Below, in pieces: positions 1 to 11,221 of a DNA stretch of 64,000 bases (position 1 is its first letter; every line of letters begins with the position of its first letter). Origin of the DNA: Lytechinus pictus. Taxonomy: Eukaryota > Echinodermata > Echinoidea > Temnopleuroida > Toxopneustidae. The DNA lies in NCBI RefSeq assembly GCF_037042905.1, contig NC_087249.1, positions 11,900,001 through 11,964,000 on the forward strand, read 5' to 3'. Under the pieces are notes generated by a model. It was not told where the DNA came from, made no database searches, and was given only the letters and a program-made list of their open reading frames with translations. Position numbers and translations under genes: made by a program.

Positions 1-534
1 TGCTGCACAATGCAGTAGGAATCCTGACCTGAGAGCAATTCTCCGAGATTACTAATTGGGATGGTAGAGAGAGAATTTCTATCCCTTACTTATTTTTGGT
101 TCTTTCTTTCTTTCTTTCCTTCTTTCTTCCTTTCTCCTTTTCCTTCCATTCATTTTTTGAACTTTTTTTTCTTTCTCCCATCCACTATTAAAAAAAAAAA
201 ATTGCGCTTATTTTTTAATTTTCTTTGTGGGAGGGGGCATGTGAGTAAAGGATATTAAGAGCTTAGTGTCAAGTGAATGAAATGAGAGACCAGTGGCGGA
301 TCCAGGGGGTGGCGCAGGGGGCGCGCGCCCCCCCTAATAAAAAAAAATAAAAGAAAGGTAAAAGAAAGAAAAAGCGGCTGCTTGAAAAAATAAAGGAAAG
401 AAAGGAAAAGGCGCCGCTTAAAAAATTATACACTGATATAATATTAGCAAGAGTAAGGAACGACTATCCCCCAGCAAAGCACAATCATATCATTTTCCTT
501 ATCTTTTCTTTTAACTACCCTTTTCCCAACAACT
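1..534. other. Non-coding, low-complexity flank
   Basis: No gene is visible here. A pyrimidine-rich tract of CTTT/CCTT type lies at about 100-180. At 289-306 a GTGGCGGATCCAGGGGG motif is followed by a C-run. The same GGATCC/poly-C terminus marks several short elements elsewhere in the window (for example 42798-43061 and 46297-46515), so this is probably one end of such an element. Confidence 0.6.
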
Positions 535-1335
535 TCGCCGGTTAAAAATAATCAGCAGTGTGCTGCCTGCATATAACTGGCACCAATCAAGTATAATCAG
601 CGCCACCTTAATCTAAATCGGCGCCGGACAAGAATAATCAGCGCCATTTGGTTATAAATCGGCGCCGGTAAAGAAAAATCGACGCTGCCTGAGTTCTTAA
701 CCGGCGCCGATCAAGGATAATCAGCGCCATCTAAATCTAAATCTAAATCGGGGCCGAACAAGTATAATCAGCGCCATCTGGTCATAAATCGGCGCTGCCA
801 GAGTCTTAACCGGCGCCGATCAAGAATAATCAGCTCTACCTAAATCTAAATCGGCGCCATCTGGTTATAAATCGGCGCTGCCTGAGTTCGTAACCGGCGC
901 CGATCAAGGATAATCAGCGCCATGCACCTATATCTAAATCGGGGCTGGTCAAGAATAATCAGCGCCATCTGGTTATAAATCGGCGCTGCCTGAGTCTTAA
1001 CCGGCGCCGATCAAGAATAATCAGCTCCACCTAAATCTAAATCGGCGCCGGACAAGAATAATCAGCACCACCTGGTTAAAAATCGGCGCCAGTCAAGAAT
1101 AATCGGCGCCTCCTGGTTCTAAATCGGCGCCAGTCAATTATGAAATGCCGCTGCCTGAATCTTACGTGACGTCGGTAAAAATAATCAGCACTACTTGTTC
1201 TAAATCGGCGCCGGTCAAGAATAATCAGCGTCCCCTGGTTCCAATAAATAGGCGCCGGTAGAATAATGAAGAAGGGCCTATTGCCAACCAAATCTAGATC
1301 GGCGCCGGTCAAGAATGATCAGCGGCACCTGGTTA
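535..1335. repeat. GGCGCC-containing minisatellite array
   Basis: About 800 bp of degenerate tandem repeat. Short blocks alternate between AATCGGCGCCGG, AAGAATAATCAGCGCCA and CTGCCTGAGTCTTAACC, so the self-complementary hexamer GGCGCC recurs every 30-80 bp. A higher-order unit of several blocks is repeated (compare about 690-830 with 880-1020). Stops interrupt all frames over most of its length, so it is not coding. Confidence 0.85.
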
Positions 1336-1769
1336 TACATTTTATTGTTGAATGGTCATAACAAAGCTTATCGCATGCCCTTACAGAGTGGACTGGGGCG
1401 GGGCAGTTGCCCACAGAATGACAAATGTCATGAAATCTTTAATTTATTTAAAAAATCCCAGAATCATACAAAAGCGTAGAGCAAATCCTTTAATTTTGAT
1501 CTTATTTTCCAATGCTTTAATAAAAAGAAGGTCAGTCACTTTTCTTCTTTACACATTCCACATTGTTCCACCTCTATGGCCTTTAGTTTAAGACAGCTAC
1601 TATAGTGTTTTATGAAGATGATTCGATATTTTAGCCCAAAACTTTGCTAAAACCCGTTGCTAGTACCGGGAGTGTATAATTACGCAACCAGTCGTATATT
1701 GAGATTGAGCTACACAACTCGTTCTTCATTTAAAATTGTGCTTAAATTATCCGCTTCTCAGATTGGAAT

Positions 1770-2245
1770 ACAAAAATTTTCAGCTCGCGCTTCGCGCTCG
1801 CATCATTTCTGTAGCAAAACCCCATACTTTTTATGATTAAATAAGTGAATAGAATGTCCCGTTTTCAGTTCTAAACGACAAAAGAACTCCCGCTTCGATT
1901 TGCAATAATCTTTTGCTGGATATAATCTTGTTCTTTATTACAAACGTCCATTAAACTGTCATTTTTTCAGATCGAAATATCAAAATTTTAAGCTCGCGCT
2001 TCGCGCTCGCATCTATTTTTTTTTTTTAGATACCCATCTTAATCATTGGTACCAAAAATGCATAGAATATCAAGCTTTCTGGTCAGAATATAAAGAAATT
2101 TCAGCTCGCCCTCGTCACTCGCATTATCTGTGTAGTGAGATATGTATCCTCATGAGTTACTACAAACAGTCCTAAACAGGTACCTTTTTCCTGTTTTCAG
2201 GTAAGTATACTAAAATATTTCAGCTCGCGCTTCGCGCTCGCATTA
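1770..2245 (-). repeat. Short array with CGCGCTTCGCG core (reverse orientation)
   Basis: Four units carry the core CTCGCGCTTCGCGCTCGCAT, or decayed forms of it, near 1782, 1992, 2105 and 2223. Spacing is about 113-118 bp, or double that between the first two. This is the reverse complement of the core in the long array at 11424-13085, so it is the same satellite family at a second place in the opposite orientation. A (TA)n/(GT)n microsatellite follows at 2285-2345. Confidence 0.8.
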
Positions 2246-2669
2246 ATTTGTTGGTGAGATATATGTTTCTATCTCATGAGTCATATAGATATATATATAT
2301 ATATTCATATGTGTGTGTGTGTGTTTGTGTGAGTTTGTTTGTTTTGTGTGATATCGAGCGCCTTTGGAAAGTTGATTCATGATTTTGCCCCCCAAATCTT
2401 AAAAAAAGGATCGACGCCCCTGTGTATATATATATATATATATACACATAGTAAAGAAAAACTTGTATCTCTATTAATATATAAAAGTATTGGCCTCATC
2501 GCAATAAAAGGGTTAATACACATGATTTTGAAATCGCACATAACATGCATAATTTGTGTTACTTTTTGCTTGTTTCTTTCTTTAATAAGTTGTTCAAACT
2601 CTCTATATATGTTTTAGAAAGATTATATGTTTAAATTGATGTATATTTTCTGTTATAATGAGATATGTT

Positions 2670-3030
2670 TAGATGGACTTCAGGGAATGGTCGTACGCAG
2701 CAAGGGGGAAGGGGGGGGCACATTCGCGATCTGCTGTTGTGAAAAACAGTTTTTTTTCCTTAACATTTCATGAAAACTATGAAAAATTTGCAAATGTGAG
2801 ATGTGCACCAAATTTTCGAGTCTTGCCCCCCCCGGAAATATTATCTGCGTGTGGTCATGCAAAATGGTATGACTGGAAATCCTACATTTTGAAAAGAGCA
2901 TTTGACAGGGTCAGACTTTACCCCTTTTTCAACATTTTCTTTTATGGCGCCGGTGAAGTGCAAAAATATGTGCGCCGCTCGGCAGTGCGCCCCCCCCTTT
3001 CGCCAAAAGCTGGATCCGCCTATGGAGACC
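2670..3030. repeat. Poly-G/poly-C bordered interspersed element
   Basis: This stretch runs from a G-run (about 2702-2720) to a C-run followed by AGCTGGATCCGCCTATGG at about 3005-3028. The GGATCCGCC end matches other elements in the window. A 171-codon open frame crosses it but has no recognisable domain and Gly/Arg/Pro-rich content from the homopolymers, so I regard the whole stretch as non-coding repeat. Confidence 0.5.
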
Positions 3031-3357
3031 CCCCACACACACCCCAAAACCCATACACCCAACATTTTATCATACACACAAAAAACAGAAACTTGCATGT
3101 GTTAGTAATCGTACTCAAATGTCAAAATAATTTTGACACTATAGCGACATACTTTGATGAGTACTTTCACTCAATGAAGGTACTTTGAAAACTCATCTTG
3201 TCGAGTATATTTCATTTGACACTATAGTGACACATCAAGTGAGTAAATTTGAATAACTCAATCTAATGAGTAACTTAACCCAGTGTAATGAGTATGTTTA
3301 AAGTATATTTACTGACTTTTTGAGTATGTGAGCATATTACACACTTGATTAGTTTTA

Positions 3358-4245
3358 GCGATAATCTGACGATTAACTGCGCTGAGAAAATGAGTAGTAT
3401 ATGACTCTTGTATGTGAGTTTTGGGGTGTTGAGATCATGCATCCAAGTAATTTTACTCGGATCTCGCGTTAATTGCTTGCGCGCACACGTGATACCGGCC
3501 AAATGTGCAGAGCATGAAGACTTTTCTGGTAAGTTCTACATGTCTTTTTATTTATTTTCCCCCTTTTCTTCTATAATTACTTTTCTTGACAATAATAGCT
3601 TAGACCTACATGTATGGGGCAAACATAAATGCTATTTATGGTGACAACAGGGTGCATTGATCTACATTCTCATCCATCCGAGGCTCACGCCTCTCGGTTT
3701 GGGTAACCACACACCAGCCTGTTGTTGCGCCGCTACCCCGGGGCCAGAAGGGAGTGAAGGCCAGTGTGCCGCTACGATTGCTGGAGTCATTTATGAGGAG
3801 GGCAAATAAGTGATGACTCCAGCAATCGTAGCGGCACACTGGCCTACACTCCCTTCTGGCCCCGGGGTAGCGGCGCAACAACAGGCTGGTGTGTGGTTAC
3901 CCAAACCGAGAGGCGTGAGCCTCGGATGGATGAGAATGTAGATCAATGCACCCTGTTGTCACCATAAATAGCATTTATGTTTGCCCCATACATGTAGGTC
4001 TAAGCTATTATTGTCAAGAAAAGTAATTATAGAAGAAAAGGGGGGAAATAAATAAAAAGACATGTAGAACTTACCAGAAAAGTCTTCATGCTCTGCACAT
4101 TTGGCCGGTATCACGTGTGCGCGCAAGCAATTAACGCGAGATCCGAGTAAAATTACTTGGATGCATGATCTCAACACCCCAAAACTCACATACAAGAGTC
4201 ATATACTACTCATTTTCTCAGCGCAGTTAATCGTCAGATTATCGC
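3358..4245. repeat. Foldback element: 433-bp near-perfect palindrome arms
   Basis: The left arm 3358-3790 is the reverse complement of the right arm 3813-4245, with a 22-bp spacer at 3791-3812. I see only about two mismatches along 433 bp and no indel, because every checked position L pairs with 7603-L. The match stops sharply at both outer ends. Identical small reading frames appear on opposite strands only because of this symmetry. The arms are far less diverged than neighbouring inverted repeats, which suggests a recent foldback transposon or a gene-conversion-maintained palindrome. Confidence 0.93.
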
Positions 4246-4536
4246 TTTACCTGGCTGTGAGTTTTTTCACCCGTTCTGCTATCATACCTTACAAACTTGA
4301 AGAAAAACTCATTTGTACGGATTGTTTTACATACTTTCACTGACAGGGATACTCAAGAAAAGTAGTTAATAAGTAATGTCCTTGAAAAAAAGATCAGGTG
4401 TAACAGAAACCCAGATTCTCGAGTAAAAACACATACGTTACGAATTTTTGCACTTAATTCTTTATGTAAAAAACAATTTTACTCATGGAAAATAGTTCTC
4501 GTTTTTTGTGTGCATAGAAAATCTATCGGACCTTAT

Positions 4537-5675
4537 TAACGTCACATTTTGGTAAATTGCACATTTTGGTAAATTACCAGAATGTAATTATGTTACTGCG
4601 TATTTTGGTAATTTACCAAAATGCGCTGGACATTGACGGCACATTTTGGTAACTTCTGGGATTATTCACTCGTTGTCTGCACTCATTCATTGCATAAAAA
4701 ATACAAAATACCCTAACGACACAAAAAAGCCACATCGGATTAACTCATTTTGTTTACCATTAATTTCTTCCAATCTCGAGTTGGTATAAGATCTAAATGG
4801 TCTAATACCATTTCGTCCAATGACCATGTCATCTAATCCTGTTTAGTCCAATATCATTTCATTTAATAGCCATTTCTTCCAATAGCCAGTGAGTATAAGA
4901 GCCACTTCATCTAAGAGCAATTTCGTTGGGGGGGGGGGGGCAGTCAAATGTATTGCTGTACTCACGCGTGGCTTAAAAAAACGTGTACAAAAAACGTAAA
5001 GATGACTATCTGATTGTGATTTTCTACATTATCAGCCCCCCCCCATTTTTAAAACTGTTTCGCGTCCCCTGATTTGTGTCTAAATAGTATTTTAATAGCC
5101 CCCAGTAACGGTTATTGGACCAAGTGGCAATTGGACCAACTGGCAATGAAGTTAGATAAACTGGCATTTGGACGATATTTCTAGTGGAAGAAGTGTCTAT
5201 TAAACGAAGTGGCATTTAGACGAAATGGCTATTGGAGGAAATTGATATTAGACTAAGTGGCTATGTGGGAATTAAGTGGCTCTCAGACGAAGCGGTTTTA
5301 GACGAAATGACTCTTAGATGAAGTGGCTTCATTTTGGATGAAGTGGCTCTTAGACTATTTGGCTATGACTATGATATTGGACCAAACGGCATTAGACAAA
5401 ATGGTATTGGACGTAGAGGCAAATCACCCACACACGCACAGACAGGCTAATACCCCTGACTTTGTCTCTAACCCAATACCATATCATAAATCTTTACTCC
5501 AATATAACCGTCAAATGGGGTGTTTAAATTGTTACCAAAATGTGCATAATTGTCCAAAATTTGCAGGCACATCACGTTCTAACTGCACATATTGGTAACA
5601 AAAAAATCCTGTCAGGCATAGGTGCACAATTCACATTTTGGTAACAAATTTCTTTTACCAAAATGTGACGTAACA
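4537..5675. mobile_element. hAT-like non-autonomous element with 8-bp TSD
   Basis: The 1139-bp element is flanked by an identical 8-bp direct repeat, GACCTTAT (4529-4536 and 5676-5683). Its ends are inverted: the left reads AACGTCACATTTTGGTAAA and the right reads TTTACCAAAATGTGACGT. Subterminal TTTGGTAA/TTACCAAA motifs recur many times near both ends. The interior holds a degenerate 16-17-bp repeat built from (T/G)CTAAT.CCATTTCGTCCAAT, in one orientation at about 4790-4930 and inverted at 5100-5430. There is no transposase frame. The 8-bp duplication fits the hAT superfamily, which is an inference. Confidence 0.8.
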
Positions 5676-6269
5676 GACCTTATGTCATATTAATAGACCA
5701 CTACCCCTGCTCCGTCAAAGGGTGAGGGGCGGAAGGGGGGGGGGGGTGGGTGTCACTGAGCCCCTTGAGCACAATCACGCCCCGAAATCATCTTCCATTG
5801 ACAAGGTCTGAGGTTATTACTTTGAACACAATCCGTCTTACGCGTGAGAAAGAGAATCGCTATTATTAATGCTCTTACTCTGCTTGTTTGCACAGACCTT
5901 GTCACGGGAAGGAATCGACTGTCGACATAATTATATCCAATGTTTTGGGGGAAGATATCAGTTTATCATGCACTTCCCAATTGTCTGTTTGGTGAGATAG
6001 CATTATTAAAACTCAATCAAAATTGACCCGAACAATGATAATAAAGCAAACAATATACCAGTCTCCCCTTGATTTTGATGCAAACGCGATGCAGACTGCA
6101 TCGGTGACGAATTTGACCTTTGATTTCAGTAACCGCATGTACATGTAACAATATGGGGGAAGATTACAATTTATTCAATACATTTGTTGGTTATTTATTT
6201 ATGTTATTCTCATAGAGAATATTAGAACCATTATTACCATGTAAAGGCAAAATGAATCTATTAAAAAAG

Positions 6270-6690
6270 ACATATAAATCAACGGTAAATTGCCAATTCG
6301 TCCATTGCCAACTCGTCCACTCACCACATGATCTACCTTCATTTAGTCTAATGCCATTCCGTCCATCAACATTTCGTCTAACAACCATTTGGTTCAATAA
6401 TTTTGGTCCAATCATCACTTTGTCTAATCAAAATTTCGTCTATTATCATTTCGTCTAATGATCAGTTGGTCTAATTCCCATTTTCTTTTCATTCATTTTG
6501 CACAATTAACACTTTAGTTTGATTAGATCAAATGGTATATGGACTAAATGGCTATTGGACCAACTGGTTATTAGACGGAATGGCATAAGACTAAATGAAG
6601 GTAGACCGTGTGGTGAGTGGACGAACTAATGGTAGACCAAAATGATAGTAGACGAGCTGGCAATTGGACGAATAGGAAATAAACCAAAAC
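6270..6690. repeat. Inverted 16-bp wobble repeat (TCCAAT..CCATTTCGTC)
   Basis: Degenerate tandem copies of a 16-17-bp motif (gtccattgccaactcgtcc type) at about 6285-6480 are followed by the reverse-complement arrangement (ggacgaactaatgg type) at about 6530-6690. The same motif fills the element at 4537-5675, and a short fragment sits at 37440-37530. Non-coding. Confidence 0.75.
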
Positions 6691-7429
6691 GAGTAATCAA
6701 CCTATGGAATGACTTACTTTCTGAAGTCGTAAACAGTAGCAGTCAAATCTAGAGAAGGCCTGGAAAACCAAGTTTAATCGTTTCGACCCCGACACAGAAT
6801 TTTCATAAATCGTCCAAACCCACACATGCATTGTAAAACTGTTGCGTTTGTCTTCTATACTTTATGCCCAACATCAAGGTAAATCAAGGTAGCAAGCAAA
6901 TCCAGTGAAGGGACTGCCTCACCATTGATGACGATCCCGAGGGGGTGGGGGTGGGTGGGGATATACCCCCTCCCCAATATTTCAGGTGGAGGGGATGGTC
7001 TGTGTTAGCATTAGTCCAGTCATTTTAACTTTTCACTTGGAACAAATTGCAACATAATTTATTCCAATGCAGAACATTTCTTTGAGGTCCATAGAAGACC
7101 ATACTAAAAGTCCCAGAAAATCCGAATAGGGGAAAGTGTTCTAATTTGCATAAACATAATGGTTAGTTTTGGTCATATTCGCTCATTGAGTTTACGTAGC
7201 AGACGACGCTAGTGTATACTATGTACTCAGACCCGATTGCAGTTCATATCAATTCCGGACTCGATACGATACTACTATAAACATTGGCCCCCTCAAAATA
7301 TAGCTATATCATAAATCTCAGTAAACAAAGAATTATACAACAAGAACATTGTTACTATTAACATTAAATGCATAAATTCGATTCTGTTTGGACTGTATGA
7401 ATTGTTTAACATGAAAGGGCCTTTTGCCT

Positions 7430-9480
7430 AAATAGGGGGGTGGGTAAAAAACTGCGATTTTGTTTTAATAAAGAGGGAAAATAGGCAAAAAGGGTGGGGA
7501 GACGTCGGGAACCCCTGAGGGGGTAGGCTTTGCTGAGCCAGCACTTCTTTATAATTATGTAGCTGATAGAGGAAAATCTACTCCTCTTTTAATCTCCAAG
7601 TGGTTACCAAACAATCAAAGAGGTTTGCTATAGAGCAGAAACAACGTTTTGCCTCAATAGGGGCTCCAAATTGGCAGATTTTCCCATAAATTATAAATTA
7701 ATAAGGAGGGAAAATAGGCAAAAAGGGTGGGGAGACGTCGGGAACCCCTGAGGGGGTAGGCTTTGCTGAGCCAGCACTTCTTTATTATGTAGCTGATAGA
7801 GGAAAATCTACTTTTTTAATCTCCAAGTGGTTACGAAACGATGAAAGTGATTTGCTATATATCAGAAAAACATTTTTGCATCAATGAGGGCTCCAAATTG
7901 GTAGATTTTTCTATAAATAGGCAAAATATGGAAAAGGGATGGCTGACTTCGGCAAACCCCTGAGAGGTATAGGGTTGCTGTGCCAGCACTTCTTTGTATG
8001 TAGCTGATAGAGGAAAATCTAATTTTGTTATCTCCAAGTGGTTACAAAACAATAAAAGTGGTCTACTGCAAAGGGTGAAACGCCTTTTAACCCAATGGGG
8101 CTCCAAAATGACGAATTTTCAAAGAAATGGGCAAAATACGCAAAAGGTGTGGGGTGATTTCGGCAGCTCCCTGAAGGATGTAGGCTTTGATATGCCAGAA
8201 CTACTTTATACGAAGCAGATAGAGGAGAGGCTACTCTTTCGTTTCCAAGTGGTTTTAAAACAATAAAAGTGGCTTACACTACAGTGCGTATCAAAAAAGT
8301 TTACACTTTGAAAAAGCCTTGGGAATTAAAAAATATACAAGATGTGGGTAATTTTTTCACATATAATCTTGGGTTTGGGTCTCATCTATCTGATGAAAGT
8401 AAAAGTTTTGACAGAATGTTACACTTGAGTGAGCACTGTCCATTTTTGTAAAGCTCGCAGAAATCTGTTTGCGCAGAAATGCTCGTTTTCATGCCGTGTC
8501 AAGGGAAAAGGGCAAAATCAAACTTACCCTGCGAAACATTTCTCATACATTTCCCATGCACTTTTAGTCAATTGAAATAAAACGGATACATTCAAGCATT
8601 TTGTAACAATTTTGCCACCCAAATTGAAATTTCAACACTTAGTAAGCACAACCTTTACCCTTTTTGTGCAAGCTGGATCTGCGGACATAACTGAATCTGA
8701 ACAAAAGTTTGTATCAGACATCTCCAGCATTTTTTCACAAGTTTTATCATTGAAAGTGGGTTTACATTTCATTTTTCATTTAATACTTGATTCTCCACAC
8801 TTTTTCCAAGCTTGACAATGATTAACAAATTCAAAATCAGGCCCAAGCCATTTCATGTAAATCACAGCTCAGTGTAAAGCAAATATCGTCACGATGGCCT
8901 CGGTTTGTGGGGGAGTGGGGTGGGGCGCAATGCACTCTTCGAAGTGTTTTGGACAAGGAAACGAGTTAAAAAAGGTAAAAGATATCTTCAAATCAATTTT
9001 ACTAGCTAAATTCCACGTGTTCTTCATGATTAAGGTCTACTTTTATTCGCATAACTATTTCAAAGTTCTGCGCAAATCATTTTTCACTAACTTTTCAAAA
9101 GTAAGTGGTGCTCATTCAAGCGGAAATATTTTTCGACAGTTATATCGTCATTTGGTTAAATGGATCTGCACCAATGTTAAAATGTGGAAAAATCTTCAGG
9201 ATATTACAAATGTATAATTTTACAGGATTTTTTCTAAGTGTAAATTTTTTTTTGATACGCACTGTATAGCAGAAACATCTTTTTGCCTCAATGAGGGCTC
9301 CGGATTTACCCCGTAGGGAATAGGCTTGCTGCGCCAGCACTTCTTTATATTTAGTGGTTTACTGCAAAGGGGAAACGCCATTTGCCTCAATGGGGCTAAA
9401 AATTGCGAATTTTTCAAGAAATGGGCAAAATACAAAAAGGGTTTGGTGACTTCGACCCCTGAGGGGGTAGGATTTGCTGT
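7430..9480. repeat. ~210-230-bp tandem array, interrupted
   Basis: Four to five units share the landmarks GGGTGGGGAGACGTCGG, GCCAGCACTTCTTTAT and TAGCTGATAGAGGAAAATCT. The GCCAGCACTTC landmark is at about 7540, 7771, 7982 and (diverged) 8190, then again near 9333 after a 983-bp insertion. Spacing before the insertion is about 232, 211 and 208 bp. Units are diverged and non-coding. Confidence 0.85.
8282..9264. mobile_element. Tc1/mariner-like non-autonomous element, TA target
   Basis: The 983-bp insertion splits a unit of the 7430-9480 array. It is flanked by TA (8280-8281 and 9265-9266) and begins CAGTGCGTATCAAAAAAGTT. Its end is the matching inverted form, TTTTTTTGATACGCACTG. TA duplication and a CAGT-type terminus fit Tc1/mariner-derived MITEs. 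The interior has AT-rich sequence and motifs such as GAGTGAGCACTG but no transposase. Confidence 0.85.
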
Positions 9481-9960
9481 GTCATCACTTCTCTATACGT
9501 AACTGAAAGAAAATCTATTCTTTTGTTTCCAAGTGATTTCAAGACAATACAAGTTGTTTTTCTCCGTAGGAAAACACCACTTCCTCACATTGGGGGCTCC
9601 AAAAAGCATTTTAATAGTTAAGCTACGGTTAAGGGGGGGGGGGTAACTTCGACAGGCTATTGTGGGGCTATGCTTTAATATTCTTGAACGTAATTGCATG
9701 CAGCATGCAGAGCAATGCATCCTCTAACTTTTCCAAGAGATTTCATTAACATAAAAGTTGCTTTAATATGTAGAAAAAGCCCTTTGCCCACATATCAATT
9801 TAAGTAATATGCACCTTTCTATCGCTATACGAACACATGTATTTATGCGTGTTAGTCAGTAGTCACACCAACAAAGGCGAGGCAAGACCGATTTTTTTAA
9901 CTGTTGTATTCTCTTTAAAGGCATGCCAGCGATCGCGTTGTAGTCGATATCAAAAATGTG

Positions 9961-10157
9961 ACTAATACCTTGGTCACATTTGCTCTACGGCGCGCCGTAA
10001 AGCAAATGTGACCAAGGTATTAGTACGGCGAGTCGAAAACAGCCGTTTTAACATCTTTTGTACCAACTACATATAGGTGGTTTGAATTAAAATTAATAAA
10101 ACGGCTGTTTTCGACTCGCCGTACTGCCGACGTAGAGCAAATGTGACCAAGGTATAA
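9961..10157. repeat. Overlapping palindromes
   Basis: Positions 9961-10024 form a 64-bp palindrome: 24-bp perfect arms (ACTAATACCTTGGTCACATT and its complement) around a TACGGCGCGCCGTA centre, with one mismatched pair. It overlaps a second inverted repeat with 27-bp perfect arms, 10023-10049 and 10098-10124 (CGGCGAGTCGAAAACAGCCG type). A third copy of the AGCAAATGTGACCAAGGTAT arm follows at about 10136-10155. Confidence 0.9.
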
Positions 10158-10841
10158 GACACGGAGGTTGGTTTTTGGTGTCACTTTATTTCTATATCGA
10201 GTAAAACATTCGGATGTATTTGCCCTTAATCTAAGCAAGTTAAGACATTAATACTGTTATGAAGCATATCAATTTTCTCGTTCATATATATCCCCTTTCT
10301 TGTCGAATGCTGATATTTTGCAATATTTGTTGATGCTTATGATAAAACAGATAGATATCAACGCACATGCAATTTTTTGACCGAAAACATGGAAATTTTG
10401 GCATAAATTCTCACATTTTTCGAAAAATATTTACCGGACAGTCCCAAATACGATTGCAATCGATTTATAACACCTTAATTATAGTGAATTGCGTATTCAT
10501 TTCAAGATTTTCCCATTATCTGTACAAAAAATATTAAGGATATCAATTAGTGATTTTGGCAGCCATCTTGGATTTATGCAAATTAGATGCCTTTTCCCTA
10601 TTCGGATAGTTTGGGACTTTTAGTATGTTATAGGGACCTCACAGAAATGCATTGTGGTGAAAAAAATTATGTTGCAATTTGTTCCAAGTTTGGTCAAACT
10701 TTGGGCTAAAATGACTGGACTTACATACCCCCAATAAATTACGGTCGAACATACTTATGGTAAATCACGTATGATCATGATTGGACGGAGTACAAGATGA
10801 TCGATATCTCCTCTCGTAATCGTCTTATTTTACATGGTGGA

Positions 10842-11045
10842 GGTGCCGTGGCCAAGTGGTCTAAGGCGCCTGGCTATACATGAAAAGTCCGGGGTTCAAT
10901 CCCCGGCCGTGGCACCTATGCCCGTGAGCAAGGCATTTAATCTACAATGCCCTTTTATCCTGCTCTCAAATAAATGGAAATGCTTCATGCATTATTGGTA
11001 ACTAGGTGGGCACTTGATTAAAAAAGAAAAAAACAACAACATCGA
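10842..11045 (+). mobile_element. tRNA-derived SINE
   Basis: The head at 10842-10916 resembles a tRNA. It has an A-box-like TGGCCAAGTGGTCTAAGGC, a B-box-like GGGGTTCAATCCCC, and an acceptor-like pairing of GGTGCCG with TGGCACC. Three extra bases between the T arm and the acceptor, and an abnormal anticodon region, argue against a working tRNA. A tRNA-unrelated body follows, ending in an A-rich tail near 11020-11045. Confidence 0.7.
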
Positions 11046-11221
11046 ATGAAACCCCCATGAAACCATTCAAATCAGAAATTGTTATAAACAGTTGGATGAG
11101 GAAAAAAAAGAATTCCAGGATGAAATTGAATAACATGTTTTTGCTTTATATTTTTTTCATACATGGCATTATCTCTTTTAAATTTACCCCTCCCCCGCAA
11201 CCAAGCGCATGGGGTGTCCGT

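Larger units (their letters stand above)
7013..10725. mobile_element. Large element bounded by ~165-bp inverted repeats
   Basis: Sequence at about 7013-7175 (starting TTAGTCCAGTCATTTTAAC) matches, in reverse complement, sequence at about 10560-10725 (ending AAAATGACTGGACTTACAT) at roughly three quarters identity. Shared blocks include GGAACAAATTGCAACATAAT, ACTAAAAGTCCCA and CTAATTTGCATAAA. The ends bracket 3.7 kb containing a tandem array (7430-9480), a nested TA-flanked element (8282-9264) and palindromes (9961-10157). No transposase-like frame is visible. Exact ends and target-site duplication were not resolved. Confidence 0.6.

Noticed and set aside
2673..3188. 171-codon open frame
   Set aside because: It spans a poly-G/poly-C bordered interspersed element and has no recognisable domain.
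10842..10916. Functional tRNA gene
   Set aside because: Extra bases beside the T arm and an abnormal anticodon region, followed by a SINE body and A-rich tail.
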